Source: Acidimicrobiaceae bacterium
Lineage (GTDB): Bacteria > Actinomycetota > Acidimicrobiia > Acidimicrobiales > RAAP-2
DNA: 57,863 bases
Assembly (NCBI GenBank): GCA_027315005.1
Contig: DAHUZT010000075.1
Location: 1-57,863, forward strand
Direction of reading: 5' to 3'
Made by a program: the position numbers and the translations under genes. The notes under the pieces are model-generated. The model was not told the origin of the DNA, did no database searches, and was given only the letters and a program-made list of their open reading frames with translations. Below are positions 7,565 to 20,831 of this stretch, piece by piece (position 1 is the first letter of the stretch; every line of letters starts with the position of its first letter).

Positions 7565-8551
7565 TCAGGAAGAGGGTTGAATGACCACGTACCGGCTGGG
7601 TTCTTCGCCTGCCGAGCGGGTCTCGACCCCTTCGATCTCGTTCACCGTGTCGTGCACGATCTTTCGATCGGCAGGTGACATCGGTTCGAGTGCTTGTTCC
7701 TCACCCGAGCTCTGCACTGCTTCAACGATGCCGAGAGTGAATCGACGCAGTGCCGTCGCTCGCTTCTCCCGGTATCCCCCTACATCCACCAAAATCCGAT
7801 CGGTCCGCCGTTCCGATTGCCGTTGCACGACCGTCCTGGTCAGGTCTTGGACTGCAGAAAGGGTCGACCCGCGCGGACCGACCAGCAGTCCAAGATCGTT
7901 CCCCGTTGCCGCCACCTGAACCGTCTCGGCGTCCAACTCCGTCACACCGACCTCGGCCTCGAGTCCAAACTCCGTGATCAACCCGGCGACGAACGCACGG
8001 GCGAACTCCCCTTGTTCCTGCAATGTCAGCGACTCCTGCATGGCAACCTCACTCGCATCGGCACTCCGCTCTGATCCGGCTCGCTCGACTTCCGGATCCC
8101 GTCCTCCACTCGTTCCCTCGAATCCCCGAGCGCCGCCACGCTTGTTCACGCTGGCAGGTGCCTCCCTCGGTCGGTCGTCCGCGCCACCGACCATCGTCGA
8201 ACTTCCCCCAGGAGGCCGTCTCGAGGTCGCCGCGGGTGGGTTCGCCTCCCGACCGGGCCCGGACCTTCCCTTGCCCCCTCCAGCCTGTCGGTTCTTCCGT
8301 TCACCTCCACTTTGCGGCCGATGCTCGTTTCGCGGTCGATCCGACCGCTGCCGCCGTCCTCGCTTCGGCGGGGGAACGACCGGTCGCACCCGACCTTGGA
8401 CCCGGGCCTCTCCGCGCATGCGTCCAAAGAGACCGGGCTTCGGCTCGGCCAGGACGATGAACTCCGCGTCGTCCTCAGCCACACCCAACAGGTCGAGAAC
8501 ACGATCTTGCGCCTCCAAGAGAGACTTCCCGCTGGCTTCCACCCACTCCAC
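7565..8551 (-). CDS. jag: RNA-binding protein KhpB (Jag/SpoIIIJ-associated)
   Basis: KhpB is a cytoplasmic RNA-binding protein linked to cell elongation control. The 328-residue protein has an N-terminal Jag_N domain (about 1-50; EWVEASGKSLLEAQ and KPGLFGRMRGEARV), then a long Arg/Gly/Pro-rich low-complexity linker (about 55-175). After it come a KH domain whose GxxG loop reads GPRG (about 230) and a C-terminal R3H domain with the RxxxH signature DRKIVH and GEEPSRYVVI. It begins 4 bases after the yidC stop and is probably co-translated with it. The start is GTG 8551 with an upstream CAGGTAG. Confidence 0.92.
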   Translation of the reverse strand: MEWVEASGKSLLEAQDRVLDLLGVAEDDAEFIVLAEPKPGLFGRMRGEARVQGRVRPVVPPPKRGRRQRSDRPRNEHRPQSGGERKNRQAGGGKGRSGPGREANPPAATSRRPPGGSSTMVGGADDRPREAPASVNKRGGARGFEGTSGGRDPEVERAGSERSADASEVAMQESLTLQEQGEFARAFVAGLITEFGLEAEVGVTELDAETVQVAATGNDLGLLVGPRGSTLSAVQDLTRTVVQRQSERRTDRILVDVGGYREKRATALRRFTLGIVEAVQSSGEEQALEPMSPADRKIVHDTVNEIEGVETRSAGEEPSRYVVIQPSS

Positions 8552-8554
8552 GCT

Positions 8555-9931
8555 CTACCTGGCCTTTCTCTCTCGCTTCGCTTTTGAGCGCGGGTGCTCC
8601 TTACCCGTTGTCGGGGTATTCGGCTCGGCGCCTCGTTTGGATCCACCGGCACTACTCGGACTTCGCCGCCCTGAGCTCGGACGATTGGTTGCCGACGGTC
8701 GCCCTCGGACCGGAGCGGCGTTGCTCCCGTTGCTCTGGGCCGTGGGCCCCGCGGCACCCTTCGGCGCATCTTGGTTGCTCGCGGTGGAACCTCCGTTGCC
8801 GGTCGGGGAGTTCCTCGCGCGGGCCGTAGACGCTCGGTTGGCACTGGACCCAGAGCTCGCTCCAGTTGCCTTGGTCGCCTTGCCGTTGGTCGGGGCCTTG
8901 CCGTTGGTCGCCTTGCCGTTGGTCGCCTTGCCGTTGGTCGGGACTGCCCTGCTGGCGGACCTGCTACCGGAATTCGTCTTGCCGGCACCGGTTTTGGCGG
9001 GAGCTGCCTTCGAACTGCTGGTCGCCCGCGGCAACGACCGCTCGGTCCGATCACCGGGCGTGGTCTTGACCGGAGCCGTCGTCGTCGGGACCGGCGGGGG
9101 ACCACCGACGATCCCTCTCCGAAAGAGGACCTCCTGGGTCAGCACGCGGATCACACTCGAAATAATAAAATAAACGTTGAGAATCGCAGCCACATTTATA
9201 TAAATGAAACCGAAAATCAATGGCATATATTTCTGTAATGCTGCGGCTTGTGGGTTGGCTTGTGATGCACTCGGGTTTCGCGCATTCAGTCGCGCCATCT
9301 GCACATATTGAAGAGCGACTGATGCCAGCGCAAGAAGCAAGAACGGTATCGCTGCGAACAGTGAACTGTGGTGTCCCAGGAGTTTGTTGGCGAAATCCAT
9401 TCCGAACGACACCAGCTGGCCATGAGCGGCCACGATGTCCGCGTGCATCTTGCTGCCGATCGGGATGTATCGCGGCACTGCCTGGACCGTCTGGACATGA
9501 TGCACTTTCAGACCATCGACTGTGGTGGTGTACGCCGGGTGGGTGACCGTGTTGGTGATGCCTCGGACCACGCTGTAGAGAATGAAGAAGGCGGGGAGCT
9601 GAAGCAGCATCGGAAGACACCCGGATGCCGGGCTCACATTGTGCTCTTTGTAGAGCTTCATCATTTCTTCGTTCAACAGGGACCGGTTTTCCGCGCCCTT
9701 GTACTTTTGTTGGAGCTTCTTCATCTCCGGTGAAAGTGCCTGCAAGGCGGCCATGCTCTTCGTGCTCTTCACCGTGATCGGGGTCAGAAGAGCCATGATC
9801 ACAACCGTGAGGAGGGCCACGTCGATCGGATAGTTGGGGATGATCGAGAAGAAGAACGCCAGAATCGATCCCACCGCGTCGAGCAGCGGCTGGAAGATCT
9901 TGCCGATAGGGGTGGTCAGCGATCCGAGCAT
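8555..9931 (-). CDS. yidC: Membrane protein insertase YidC
   Basis: YidC inserts membrane proteins alone or with SecYEG. The 458-residue protein shows the bacterial five-TM core: a first hydrophobic segment (AVGSILAFFFSIIP), TM2 (VALLTVVIMALL), the cytoplasmic hairpin with MKKLQQKYKG, NPASGCLPMLLQLPAF-type sequence (here SPASGCLPMLLQLPAF), and later TM segments ending near residue 280. The remaining ~175 residues form a Ser/Thr/Asn/Lys/Arg-rich basic tail with TNGKA repeats, probably ribosome-facing. The ATG overlaps the end of yidD by 16 bases. An AT-rich codon patch covers 9161-9240 (see findings). Confidence 0.95.
   Translation of the reverse strand: MLGSLTTPIGKIFQPLLDAVGSILAFFFSIIPNYPIDVALLTVVIMALLTPITVKSTKSMAALQALSPEMKKLQQKYKGAENRSLLNEEMMKLYKEHNVSPASGCLPMLLQLPAFFILYSVVRGITNTVTHPAYTTTVDGLKVHHVQTVQAVPRYIPIGSKMHADIVAAHGQLVSFGMDFANKLLGHHSSLFAAIPFLLLALASVALQYVQMARLNARNPSASQANPQAAALQKYMPLIFGFIYINVAAILNVYFIISSVIRVLTQEVLFRRGIVGGPPPVPTTTAPVKTTPGDRTERSLPRATSSSKAAPAKTGAGKTNSGSRSASRAVPTNGKATNGKATNGKAPTNGKATKATGASSGSSANRASTARARNSPTGNGGSTASNQDAPKGAAGPTAQSNGSNAAPVRGRPSATNRPSSGRRSPSSAGGSKRGAEPNTPTTGKEHPRSKAKRERKAR
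8877..8939. repeat. Four copies of a 15-bp repeat inside yidC
   Basis: The unit GCCTTGCCGTTGGTC occurs at 8877-8891, 8895-8909, 8910-8924 and 8925-8939. The first gap is 3 bases, so the array is in frame. On the coding strand it encodes the repeated pentapeptide TNGKA in the basic C-terminal tail of YidC. Copy number could vary between strains without breaking the frame. Confidence 0.9.
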
Positions 9932-10221
9932 GACCGCCCCCCTTCCGGAACGGGGTCAAAGCCGTAGCGGCCCCACGGATTGCAGCGCAGCACCCGACGA
10001 AGTGCCATCCACGACCCGCGAACCGCCCCATGACACCGGATGGCCTCGATTGCATACTCCGAGCAGGTCGGGATGTACCGGCATCCGGTAGGCCGTCCCG
10101 CTCTCGCCAACTGATAGCCCCGTATGCCGCGCATCAGCAGGTTCCGTCCCTCGCCCGGCACCTGACCGTCGATCGGCGGAGCACCCGGTTCGTCGACCGG
10201 CTCTCGCTGCACCGCTCTCAT
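9916..10221 (-). CDS. yidD: Membrane protein insertion efficiency factor YidD
   Basis: YidD assists YidC-dependent insertion. The 101-residue protein carries the family core: LMRGIRGYQ, GCRYIPTCSEYA with its two cysteines, HGAVRGSWMALRRVLRCNPW. Its ATG at 10221 overlaps the rnpA stop by 4 bases (ATGA) and its end overlaps yidC by 16 bases, so rnpA-yidD-yidC are tightly coupled. About 25 residues precede the usual family start; an internal ATG just before RGIRGYQ could also be used. Confidence 0.92.
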   Translation of the reverse strand: MRAVQREPVDEPGAPPIDGQVPGEGRNLLMRGIRGYQLARAGRPTGCRYIPTCSEYAIEAIRCHGAVRGSWMALRRVLRCNPWGRYGFDPVPEGGRSCSDR

Positions 10222-10619
10222 CGACCGGCTCCATCTCCCGTGGTCACGCCGGAGTTCACCCGGCGGCTGGATCGATGGCTCGTCGCCCCCTCTAGTGCTT
10301 GGCTCATGGCCGCCTTCAGATCGTCGAATTTGAGTGCCGGGCCATTCGGCCCGACCTGAACCACGTAGGCGCCGGGCGCGAGGAGCGGCGCTTGTTCCAG
10401 CATGATCGCCCGAAGCCGCCTCCTCAAGCGATTCCTCACAACTGCACTGCCGACCCGCCGGCTGATCGCGTATCCGATCTGTGCCTCTGACCAGGTACTT
10501 CGTTCCACGAACCGCACCGTGATCGGACCAGATCTACCTCGTCGGCACGTGGCAGCCACCGCTTCGAAGGTGGCCCGCGACCTGATCCTTCCCGGTGCTT
10601 GTCGGGCGAGCAGCATCAT
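10218..10619 (-). CDS. rnpA: Ribonuclease P protein component RnpA
   Basis: RnpA is the basic protein subunit of RNase P, which matures tRNA 5' ends. The protein has about 133 residues: an N-terminal RIRSRATFEAV segment, a central strand and the RNR signature VGSAVVRNRLRRRLRAIM. An open frame runs upstream to 10757, but that part overlaps rpmH entirely. The ATG at 10619 shares one base with the rpmH stop, which is the expected arrangement. A second ATG follows immediately (10616). Confidence 0.93.
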   Translation of the reverse strand: MMLLARQAPGRIRSRATFEAVAATCRRGRSGPITVRFVERSTWSEAQIGYAISRRVGSAVVRNRLRRRLRAIMLEQAPLLAPGAYVVQVGPNGPALKFDDLKAAMSQALEGATSHRSSRRVNSGVTTGDGAGR

Positions 10620-10753
10620 CACACCGAAAGGCGGTGCCGGCCTTTCACCCGCCGAGCCCGCAGGACAGCCCGGCCCGCCTTCGTCGAGCTCCGCTTGCGG
10701 AACCCGTGAGTCTTCGCTCGCTTTCGCGTATTCGGCTGATAGGTGCGCTTCAT
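10619..10753 (-). CDS. rpmH: 50S ribosomal protein L34
   Basis: L34 is 44 residues and nearly invariant: it starts [21 protein letters not shown] and ends in [11 protein letters not shown]. The frame is open upstream, but the conserved start is the ATG at 10753, next to GGAAG-type sequence. The gene leads the minus-strand cluster rpmH-rnpA-yidD-yidC-jag-rsmG and faces away from dnaA, the standard bacterial origin arrangement. Confidence 0.97.
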   Translation of the reverse strand: MKRTYQPNTRKRAKTHGFRKRSSTKAGRAVLRARRVKGRHRLSV

Positions 10754-11115
10754 CCATCCACTTCCTTCCTCGCCCTGGACCGTGGACTCGGATGTCGCGT
10801 GCGGCAGGGACCTGGTCACCGGGATCAGGACATTCCCAGGCATGCTAGGCGCGATCGCTCGCCGGCTCTAGTCGGCACAGACGGCAGAGGTGGTGGCCGA
10901 GGTGTACCGTTCCAGTGGTCGGTGGATTCCTCGGCCGGACGGACTATTCGCCGTGCCACCCCATCCCGACGACACAACCGAGCAGTGCCCACCGAACACA
11001 CCATCGCCAGAAGCGCCAGCCCTCCCTCGGGGACGGGTGGTCACGAGTACGGGAGTCGTCCACAACTGTGGATATCTTTGTGGACCAGTTGAGCCCCGAA
11101 GGGGCGAATGCCCAA
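10754..11115. promoter_or_regulatory. Divergent rpmH-dnaA intergenic region
   Basis: About 360 bases between the divergent rpmH and dnaA starts. It must hold both promoters. The last 60 bases contain three DnaA-box-like sequences (annotated separately). The open frame that extends dnaA upstream to 10915 has no DnaA similarity before residue VNDSNG and is treated as non-coding. A TAGCAT near 10842-10847 (minus strand) could be the rpmH -10, at low confidence. Confidence 0.6.
11056..11087. promoter_or_regulatory. Cluster of three DnaA-box-like sites in the dnaA leader
   Basis: TCGTCCACA (11056-11064, plus strand), ATATCCACA (11067-11075, minus strand) and TGGTCCACA (11079-11087, minus strand) each differ by one base from TTGTCCACA or TTATCCACA. 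The first two form an inverted pair, TCCACA-AC-TGTGGA. The cluster is 30-60 bases before the dnaA start, so DnaA autoregulation is likely. Confidence 0.7.
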
Positions 11116-12504
11116 GTGAACGACAGCAACGGCCTGTGGACGTCGTGCTCGGAAGCGCTGCGCGAACAGGTCTCCGATTCGACCTGGAAGGCCTATCTCT
11201 CGGGCGTCTCTCCGCTGTCGGTCACCGATGTCGAACTGGTCCTCGGTGTACCGAACACCCTCGTCCGCGACCGGGTCGAATCTCGTTACCTCGGGCTCAT
11301 CCAGGACACCGTCGCAGGCACCGTCGGCCGGCACCTGATCGTTCGGCTGGAGCTGCTACCCCCCGCCCCCGAGCCCGAGCTGGAGATGGACGCCGTGGAG
11401 CCGCTCTCCGACCACGCCCTGGAGCCCCGACTTCCTACCCCGACTGCCGGCCACCGTCCCGCCGAACGTCTCGATTCCGTCGAGCTCGACCCCCGTTACA
11501 CGTTCGACACCTTCGTCATCGCCTCGTCCAACCGCTTCGCTCATGCCGCCGCACAATCCGTAGCCGAATCACCCACCCGTTCCTACAACCCGCTGTTCAT
11601 CTACGGTGACGCTGGTCTGGGAAAGACCCATCTCCTCCACGCGGTGGGCAACTACGTCTTGGAGAACTTCACCGGCCATCGTGTGCGCTATGTGACGACC
11701 GAGACGTACCTCAACGAATTCGTCGAGGCCATTCGCAATCGGACGACAACCGCCTTCAAGCGGCGATACCGGGAATGCGACGTCCTCCTCATCGACGATG
11801 TCCAATTCATGGAAGGGAAGGAGGCGCTCCAAGAGGAGTTCTTCCACACCTTCAATTCCCTGTATGTGGCGTCGAAGCAGATCGTTCTCACCTCCGATCG
11901 CTCCCCGAAATCGATCACCTCGCTGGAAGACCGCCTGCGAAGCCGGTTCCTCTCCGGACTGATCACCATCGTCCAGCCTCCCGACCTGGAGACACGCCTC
12001 GCTATTCTTCAGAGCAAGGCCGAGCTCGAACGAGTCGATATTCCCGACGCCGTCCTCGAATTCATCGCCACCCACGTCACCGACAACATCCGCGAGCTCG
12101 AGGGTGCCCTCATCAGGGTCACCGCGTTCGCCAGCCTCTACCGGCAGCCGTTGACCAGGGAACTGGCTGAGCAGGTGCTCTCGGACATCGTGGCGGCCGA
12201 CCAACCGCGGCGGATCACAGCTCAGGTAATCTTGGACGCCACCTCCGAGGCCTTCGGATTTTCGGTCGAAGACCTGCGCGGCCCTAATCGGAGACGCCCA
12301 CTCGTCACCGCTCGGCAGGTCAGCATGTACGTGTTCCGCGAGCTCACCGATTTCAGCTACCCGGCCATCGGTCGCGAGTTCGGTGGTCGTGACCACTCCA
12401 CGGTGATGCATGCGGTCGAAAAGATCGGTGGTTTGATGCGAGAGCGGCATCAGATCTACAACCAGGTGACCGATCTCATCGTTCGGATCAAGAGTGGTAC
12501 ATGA
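11116..12504 (+). CDS. dnaA: Chromosomal replication initiator DnaA
   Basis: DnaA is the AAA+ initiator that melts oriC. The 462-residue protein has an N-terminal helicase/self-interaction domain beginning with [13 protein letters not shown], a short linker, and the AAA+ domain with Walker [12 protein letters not shown] (about 163-173), Walker B LLIDDVQF (about 225) and sensor segments. The C-terminal DNA-binding domain carries the signature [12 protein letters not shown] (about 424-435). The GTG at 11116 was chosen because it puts the first conserved Trp at residue 8. The frame stays open upstream to 10915 but shows nothing DnaA-like there. Confidence 0.95.
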   Translation: MNDSNGLWTSCSEALREQVSDSTWKAYLSGVSPLSVTDVELVLGVPNTLVRDRVESRYLGLIQDTVAGTVGRHLIVRLELLPPAPEPELEMDAVEPLSDHALEPRLPTPTAGHRPAERLDSVELDPRYTFDTFVIASSNRFAHAAAQSVAESPTRSYNPLFIYGDAGLGKTHLLHAVGNYVLENFTGHRVRYVTTETYLNEFVEAIRNRTTTAFKRRYRECDVLLIDDVQFMEGKEALQEEFFHTFNSLYVASKQIVLTSDRSPKSITSLEDRLRSRFLSGLITIVQPPDLETRLAILQSKAELERVDIPDAVLEFIATHVTDNIRELEGALIRVTAFASLYRQPLTRELAEQVLSDIVAADQPRRITAQVILDATSEAFGFSVEDLRGPNRRRPLVTARQVSMYVFRELTDFSYPAIGREFGGRDHSTVMHAVEKIGGLMRERHQIYNQVTDLIVRIKSGT

Positions 12505-12803
12505 ACGCTCCGACCCCTCCACCCCAACCAGAATTTCCGGAGGTTGTGCACCTCTTGTGGAAAACTGCCACTTTCCCTGCGGTAATCGTGTGAACATCGC
12601 CGAACTTCTCCATAACCTGTCGCCCATTCGATCCCATCGACCGGCACGGTTGTGCAAGGAGGGGACAAGCGGGGGACAGGGAATGTGGCTCCGATCAGGA
12701 GCTCGACCGCGATTTCCGCAGTCCACAGCTCTTACTACTGCTACTGAATATCAATTCATCAATACGGCAACAGCTGGTGACCCACGAGTAGAGAGGCTCT
12801 TCG
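12505..12803. other. oriC: oriC: dnaA-dnaN intergenic replication origin
   Basis: The 299-base gap holds DnaA-box-like sites, among them TTTTCCACA on the minus strand (12556-12564), a TTGTGCACC at 12544-12552 and CAGTCCACA at 12719-12727. Directly after the last box come CTCTT, triplets resembling DnaA-trios (ACT ACT GCT ACT, about 12733-12745) and an AT-rich stretch (AATATCAATTCATCAATA, 12747-12764). This order of box, trios and AT-rich element is that of a bacterial basal unwinding system. The dnaN ribosome site (GAGAGG) closes the region. Confidence 0.85.
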
Positions 12804-13952
12804 GTGAAGTTTCGGTGTGAGCGTGATTCGCTGGTAGAGGTGCTCGTTGGAGCTGGGCGGGCAGTGAGCACCCGGTCGTCGGCTTCGGCCGCCTTGGCTG
12901 GATTGCGTATGGAGATCGAGGGGAATCACCTGAGCGTTGTCGGTACCGATCTCGACCTCACCATCCATGTGGCCACCGAGGCAATCGGTGTCAGCGACGG
13001 TACGTGCGTGGCGCCGGCGCGCCTCACAGCGGACATCGTGCGTTCCCTCGAACCTGGTGCCGTCACCATCGACGCGGATGGCGAGAACATGGAGATCGGA
13101 GCGGCACGATCACGCTTCAGCCTCAGGACCTTCGCCGTCGACGACTTCCCGTTGTTACCGGAGCCCCCGAAGCCCTCGACCTCGGTGCCAGCTGGTTCGC
13201 TTGCCGGAGCGCTGCGCCAGGTGGTCCGGGCCGCGTCGGCGGATGACGCCCGCCCTCTCCTCACCGGCGTTCTGATCGCTCCGGAGGGGAACGGGGTGCG
13301 GTTGGTGGCGACCGATTCCTACCGGTTGGCGCTGAGGGACATAGCCGGTTCGGAGGCGTTCTCGGACGGTTCCCAGATCCTCGTTCCTGCTCGGGCACTC
13401 AGCGAGGTCCAGCGTCTGCCAATGCTCGCCGCTGCCTCCAAGGACTCTCTCACCGCGGTGGGGGAACCGGGAGCCGGGACCTCCACCGTAGGTCTGGCCA
13501 TCGGTGAGCACGACATCACGTTCTCGAGCGGCGACACCCAGGTCAGCACCCGTCTCCTCGACGGAACCTACCCGGACTACCGGCAGCTCATTCCTCCGAG
13601 TTACCCAAACCGGTTACATGTGGGAAAGGACTCCCTTCTCGACGCGCTCCGACGGGTGCGACTACTGGTGCGCGACAACACGACTCCCGTCCGACTGTCG
13701 ATGCGTCCGAGCGGAGTCGATCTGTCGGTCGTTTCACAGGAGATCGGTGATGCCAGCGAGACGGTGGATGCGGACTTCGAAGGTGGAGATCTCACGATCG
13801 CGTTCAACCCCGGCTACCTGATCGACGGTGTCGAGGCCGTGAACGGTGATGAGGTCGTCCTCGAGACCGTGGACGCGACCAAACCGGCGACGGTACGTGC
13901 GGCCGAAGAGATTGAGTTCCGTTACTTGTTGATGCCCGTACGAGTCGCCTGA
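12804..13952 (+). CDS. dnaN: DNA polymerase III beta subunit (sliding clamp)
   Basis: The beta clamp encircles DNA and tethers the replicative polymerase. The 382-residue protein has the three-fold clamp architecture, with the N-terminal MKFRCERDSLVEVLVGAGRAVSTR, a middle GVLIAPEGNGVRLVATDSYRLA segment and the conserved C-terminal YLLMPVRVA that forms part of the partner-binding pocket. The start is GTG at 12804, preceded by GAGAGG. It follows oriC and precedes recF in the canonical order. Confidence 0.96.
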   Translation: MKFRCERDSLVEVLVGAGRAVSTRSSASAALAGLRMEIEGNHLSVVGTDLDLTIHVATEAIGVSDGTCVAPARLTADIVRSLEPGAVTIDADGENMEIGAARSRFSLRTFAVDDFPLLPEPPKPSTSVPAGSLAGALRQVVRAASADDARPLLTGVLIAPEGNGVRLVATDSYRLALRDIAGSEAFSDGSQILVPARALSEVQRLPMLAAASKDSLTAVGEPGAGTSTVGLAIGEHDITFSSGDTQVSTRLLDGTYPDYRQLIPPSYPNRLHVGKDSLLDALRRVRLLVRDNTTPVRLSMRPSGVDLSVVSQEIGDASETVDADFEGGDLTIAFNPGYLIDGVEAVNGDEVVLETVDATKPATVRAAEEIEFRYLLMPVRVA

Positions 13953-13987
13953 TTTCAACGATCCTCTTCGCGTTCCGTTCCTGTTCC

Positions 13988-15085
13988 GTGCATCTCGCCG
14001 AGATCAATCTGACCGATTTTCGCAACATCGAACGAATCGAGATGAATTTTGCTCCGGAAGGGGCCACGGTCATCACCGGCAGGAATGGTTCCGGGAAGAC
14101 CAACCTTCTCGAGTCCGTGGCCTACCTCTCCACACTCCGGTCATTCCGGGGAGCCCCCCGTGAGACGATGGTGCGCATGGGTGTCGAGAAGGCTTTCGTC
14201 CGGGCTGTAACCAAGGTGCTCGAACGGTCGATACAGGTGGAGACCGAACTGTCGACAAACGGCCGACCGCGTAGTTTCATCAACCGCCACCCGGTCCACG
14301 ATCGCGGCGAACTGGCTCTCGCTCTCCGGACGACGGTGTTCGCTCCGGAGGACATCGCGGTGGTACGTGGTGGTCCGAGCGACCGACGTCGGTTCCTGGA
14401 CGAAACGCTGGAGGTCGTGGGTCCCAGATCGTTATCGCAGCTGATTGCCGAGGTCGAGCGCATCCTGAGGCAGCGATCGGCGTTGCTGCGAAGCACACGA
14501 AAGCCGATGTCAGCCGAGGTGGACTCCAGTCTCGACGTCTGGGACAGCCGGCTCGAGCAGTCAGGAACCGCCCTGGTCGAATCGCGAGAAGAGCTGTTGA
14601 GGGCACTTGCTCCCCGAGTAGAGGAGCAGTACCGGTGTCTCACTGGCAGGCCCAGTTCTGTTGAACTGGTCTATCTCAGGTCATGGAGTGGGTCCCTCCA
14701 GGAGGCACTGCGGGCCTCTCGAACGAGTGATGTCGAACGTGGGGCGACCCAGGTGGGCCCTCACAGGGATGATTTGTCGATAGTCCTTGAAGGGTTGCCC
14801 AGCCGGAGCCACGCGTCCCAAGGGGAGCAGCGCTCCCTCGCCCTGGCGTTGCGGTTGGCCGGTCACCAGTTGGCAACAGAGCGACTGGGGTCGGCTCCCG
14901 TGTTGTTGCTGGATGACGTCTTCTCTGAGCTCGACCCAGGACGAGCCAGGGCCCTGCTCCGAGGCCTACCCCCGGGCCAGGCATTCTTGAGCACCGCCTT
15001 GCCCCCGCCGACCGATCTTGCCGTTACTGCGGTGATCGAATTGAGAGAAGGAGCTCTCGAGCCCTCTGTCGGCTGGAGTAGGTAG
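13988..15085 (+). CDS. recF: DNA replication and repair protein RecF
   Basis: RecF is an ABC-type ATPase that, with RecO and RecR, loads RecA at single-strand gaps. The 365-residue protein has the N-terminal LTDFRNIERIE segment, Walker A GRNGSGKTN (about 32-40), the ABC-like signature SQGEQRSLALALRLA and Walker B VLLLDDVFSELDPGR (about 305-319). The start is a GTG at 13988, 35 bases after dnaN, with no strong ribosome site. The next gene, dciA, begins at the base after its stop. Confidence 0.94.
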   Translation: MHLAEINLTDFRNIERIEMNFAPEGATVITGRNGSGKTNLLESVAYLSTLRSFRGAPRETMVRMGVEKAFVRAVTKVLERSIQVETELSTNGRPRSFINRHPVHDRGELALALRTTVFAPEDIAVVRGGPSDRRRFLDETLEVVGPRSLSQLIAEVERILRQRSALLRSTRKPMSAEVDSSLDVWDSRLEQSGTALVESREELLRALAPRVEEQYRCLTGRPSSVELVYLRSWSGSLQEALRASRTSDVERGATQVGPHRDDLSIVLEGLPSRSHASQGEQRSLALALRLAGHQLATERLGSAPVLLLDDVFSELDPGRARALLRGLPPGQAFLSTALPPPTDLAVTAVIELREGALEPSVGWSR

Positions 15086-17528
<2,443 letters not shown>

Positions 17529-17607
17529 ATCGGTGACGGATCACATCGTGACGTACGCCCCGTGCTGTGGAGCGCCGTCCAACGAAACGACGAAGGGCTG
17601 AAACGGT

Positions 17608-20085
<2,478 letters not shown>

Positions 20086-20347
20086 TGTGGCAAGTAGTCG
20101 AATCAGGGGGGCCGATTCGTTCCCACGGGTTCGGAAAGCCTGCTCTCCCGGCGGGGCATGCGCTGGTGGGTGCACCGGATCATCCAGGACCAAACCACCG
20201 GCTTTCGATCGATGCGACAGGACCGGCCTACACTCTGGTCCGCCGCCTCTCCGACCCCTCGGATGGATCGGGCCTCGCCTTGCGGTCGGCTCAGTGGGCC
20301 GGAGTAGGGGTCGCCGGTGGGGGAGAGTCCTCCATGACATTTCAAGC

Positions 20348-20421
20348 GGGGCTATAGCTCAGTCGGTTAGAGCGCAGCACTGATAATGCTGAGGTCGCAA
20401 GTTCGATTCTTGCTAGCCCCA
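20348..20421 (+). tRNA. tRNA-Ile (GAT)
   Basis: The acceptor stem GGGGCTA/TAGCCCC is at 20348-20354 and 20414-20420. The D arm is GCTC...GAGC, the anticodon stem-loop CAGCA-CTGATAA-TGCTG gives anticodon GAT, and the T arm is GCAAG-TTCGATT-CTTGC. The CCA end is not encoded. The 260 bases between gyrA and this gene show no convincing gene. Confidence 0.96.
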
Positions 20422-20831
20422 CCGCAAAAGCGCAGGTCAGGCACTATGTAGAGCGAGAGAACAATAGGCCCGGCGGGTCTTTCGCCACCGCTGCGCCCCC
20501 CATCAGTGGTGGCGCGACCTCCTCTGCGAGTTGCATGGCCGGGGTTGGTCGGGTCGGTCGATCTGTCCCCAGCGGGTATGAGGGACGATTCGTCTGAGTT
20601 GCCGGAGCTGTGGGACGCGGAGCGGCTTGCCGGGTACCTCGGCGTTGACCACGTTCCCCTCCAGGCGGTGTATGAGCTCGATGCCCGCAACGAGCGCACG
20701 ACGGTCACCTCGGCGCGTACTCCGGCCGAGCCACGCCGGATCGGGGGCGTCACTGGTGATCCCGTGGATGGGCCGGAGCGCGCGCGTCGGGACCAACGTG
20801 CAGCTACCACGGGTTTCGGTATCATCGCCGG
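20422..20831. other. Intergenic region after tRNA-Ile with a possible gene remnant
   Basis: About 410 bases without a clear intact gene. The plus-strand frame from 20578 begins MRDDSSELPELWDAERLAGY and continues LGV, which resembles the first helices of excisionase-type DNA-binding proteins, but the rest of the domain does not follow. It may be a decayed integrase-associated gene beside a tRNA, or chance. No direct repeat of the tRNA 3' end was seen downstream. Confidence 0.3.

Noticed and set aside
7974-9173. Plus-strand frame of 399 codons across jag and yidC
   Set aside because: It is antisense to two clear conserved genes, and its Leu/Val repeats are the complement of the TNGKA-encoding array.
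10915-11115. N-terminal extension of dnaA by 67 codons
   Set aside because: It has no DnaA similarity and contains the DnaA-box cluster; the GTG at 11116 gives the normal domain I.
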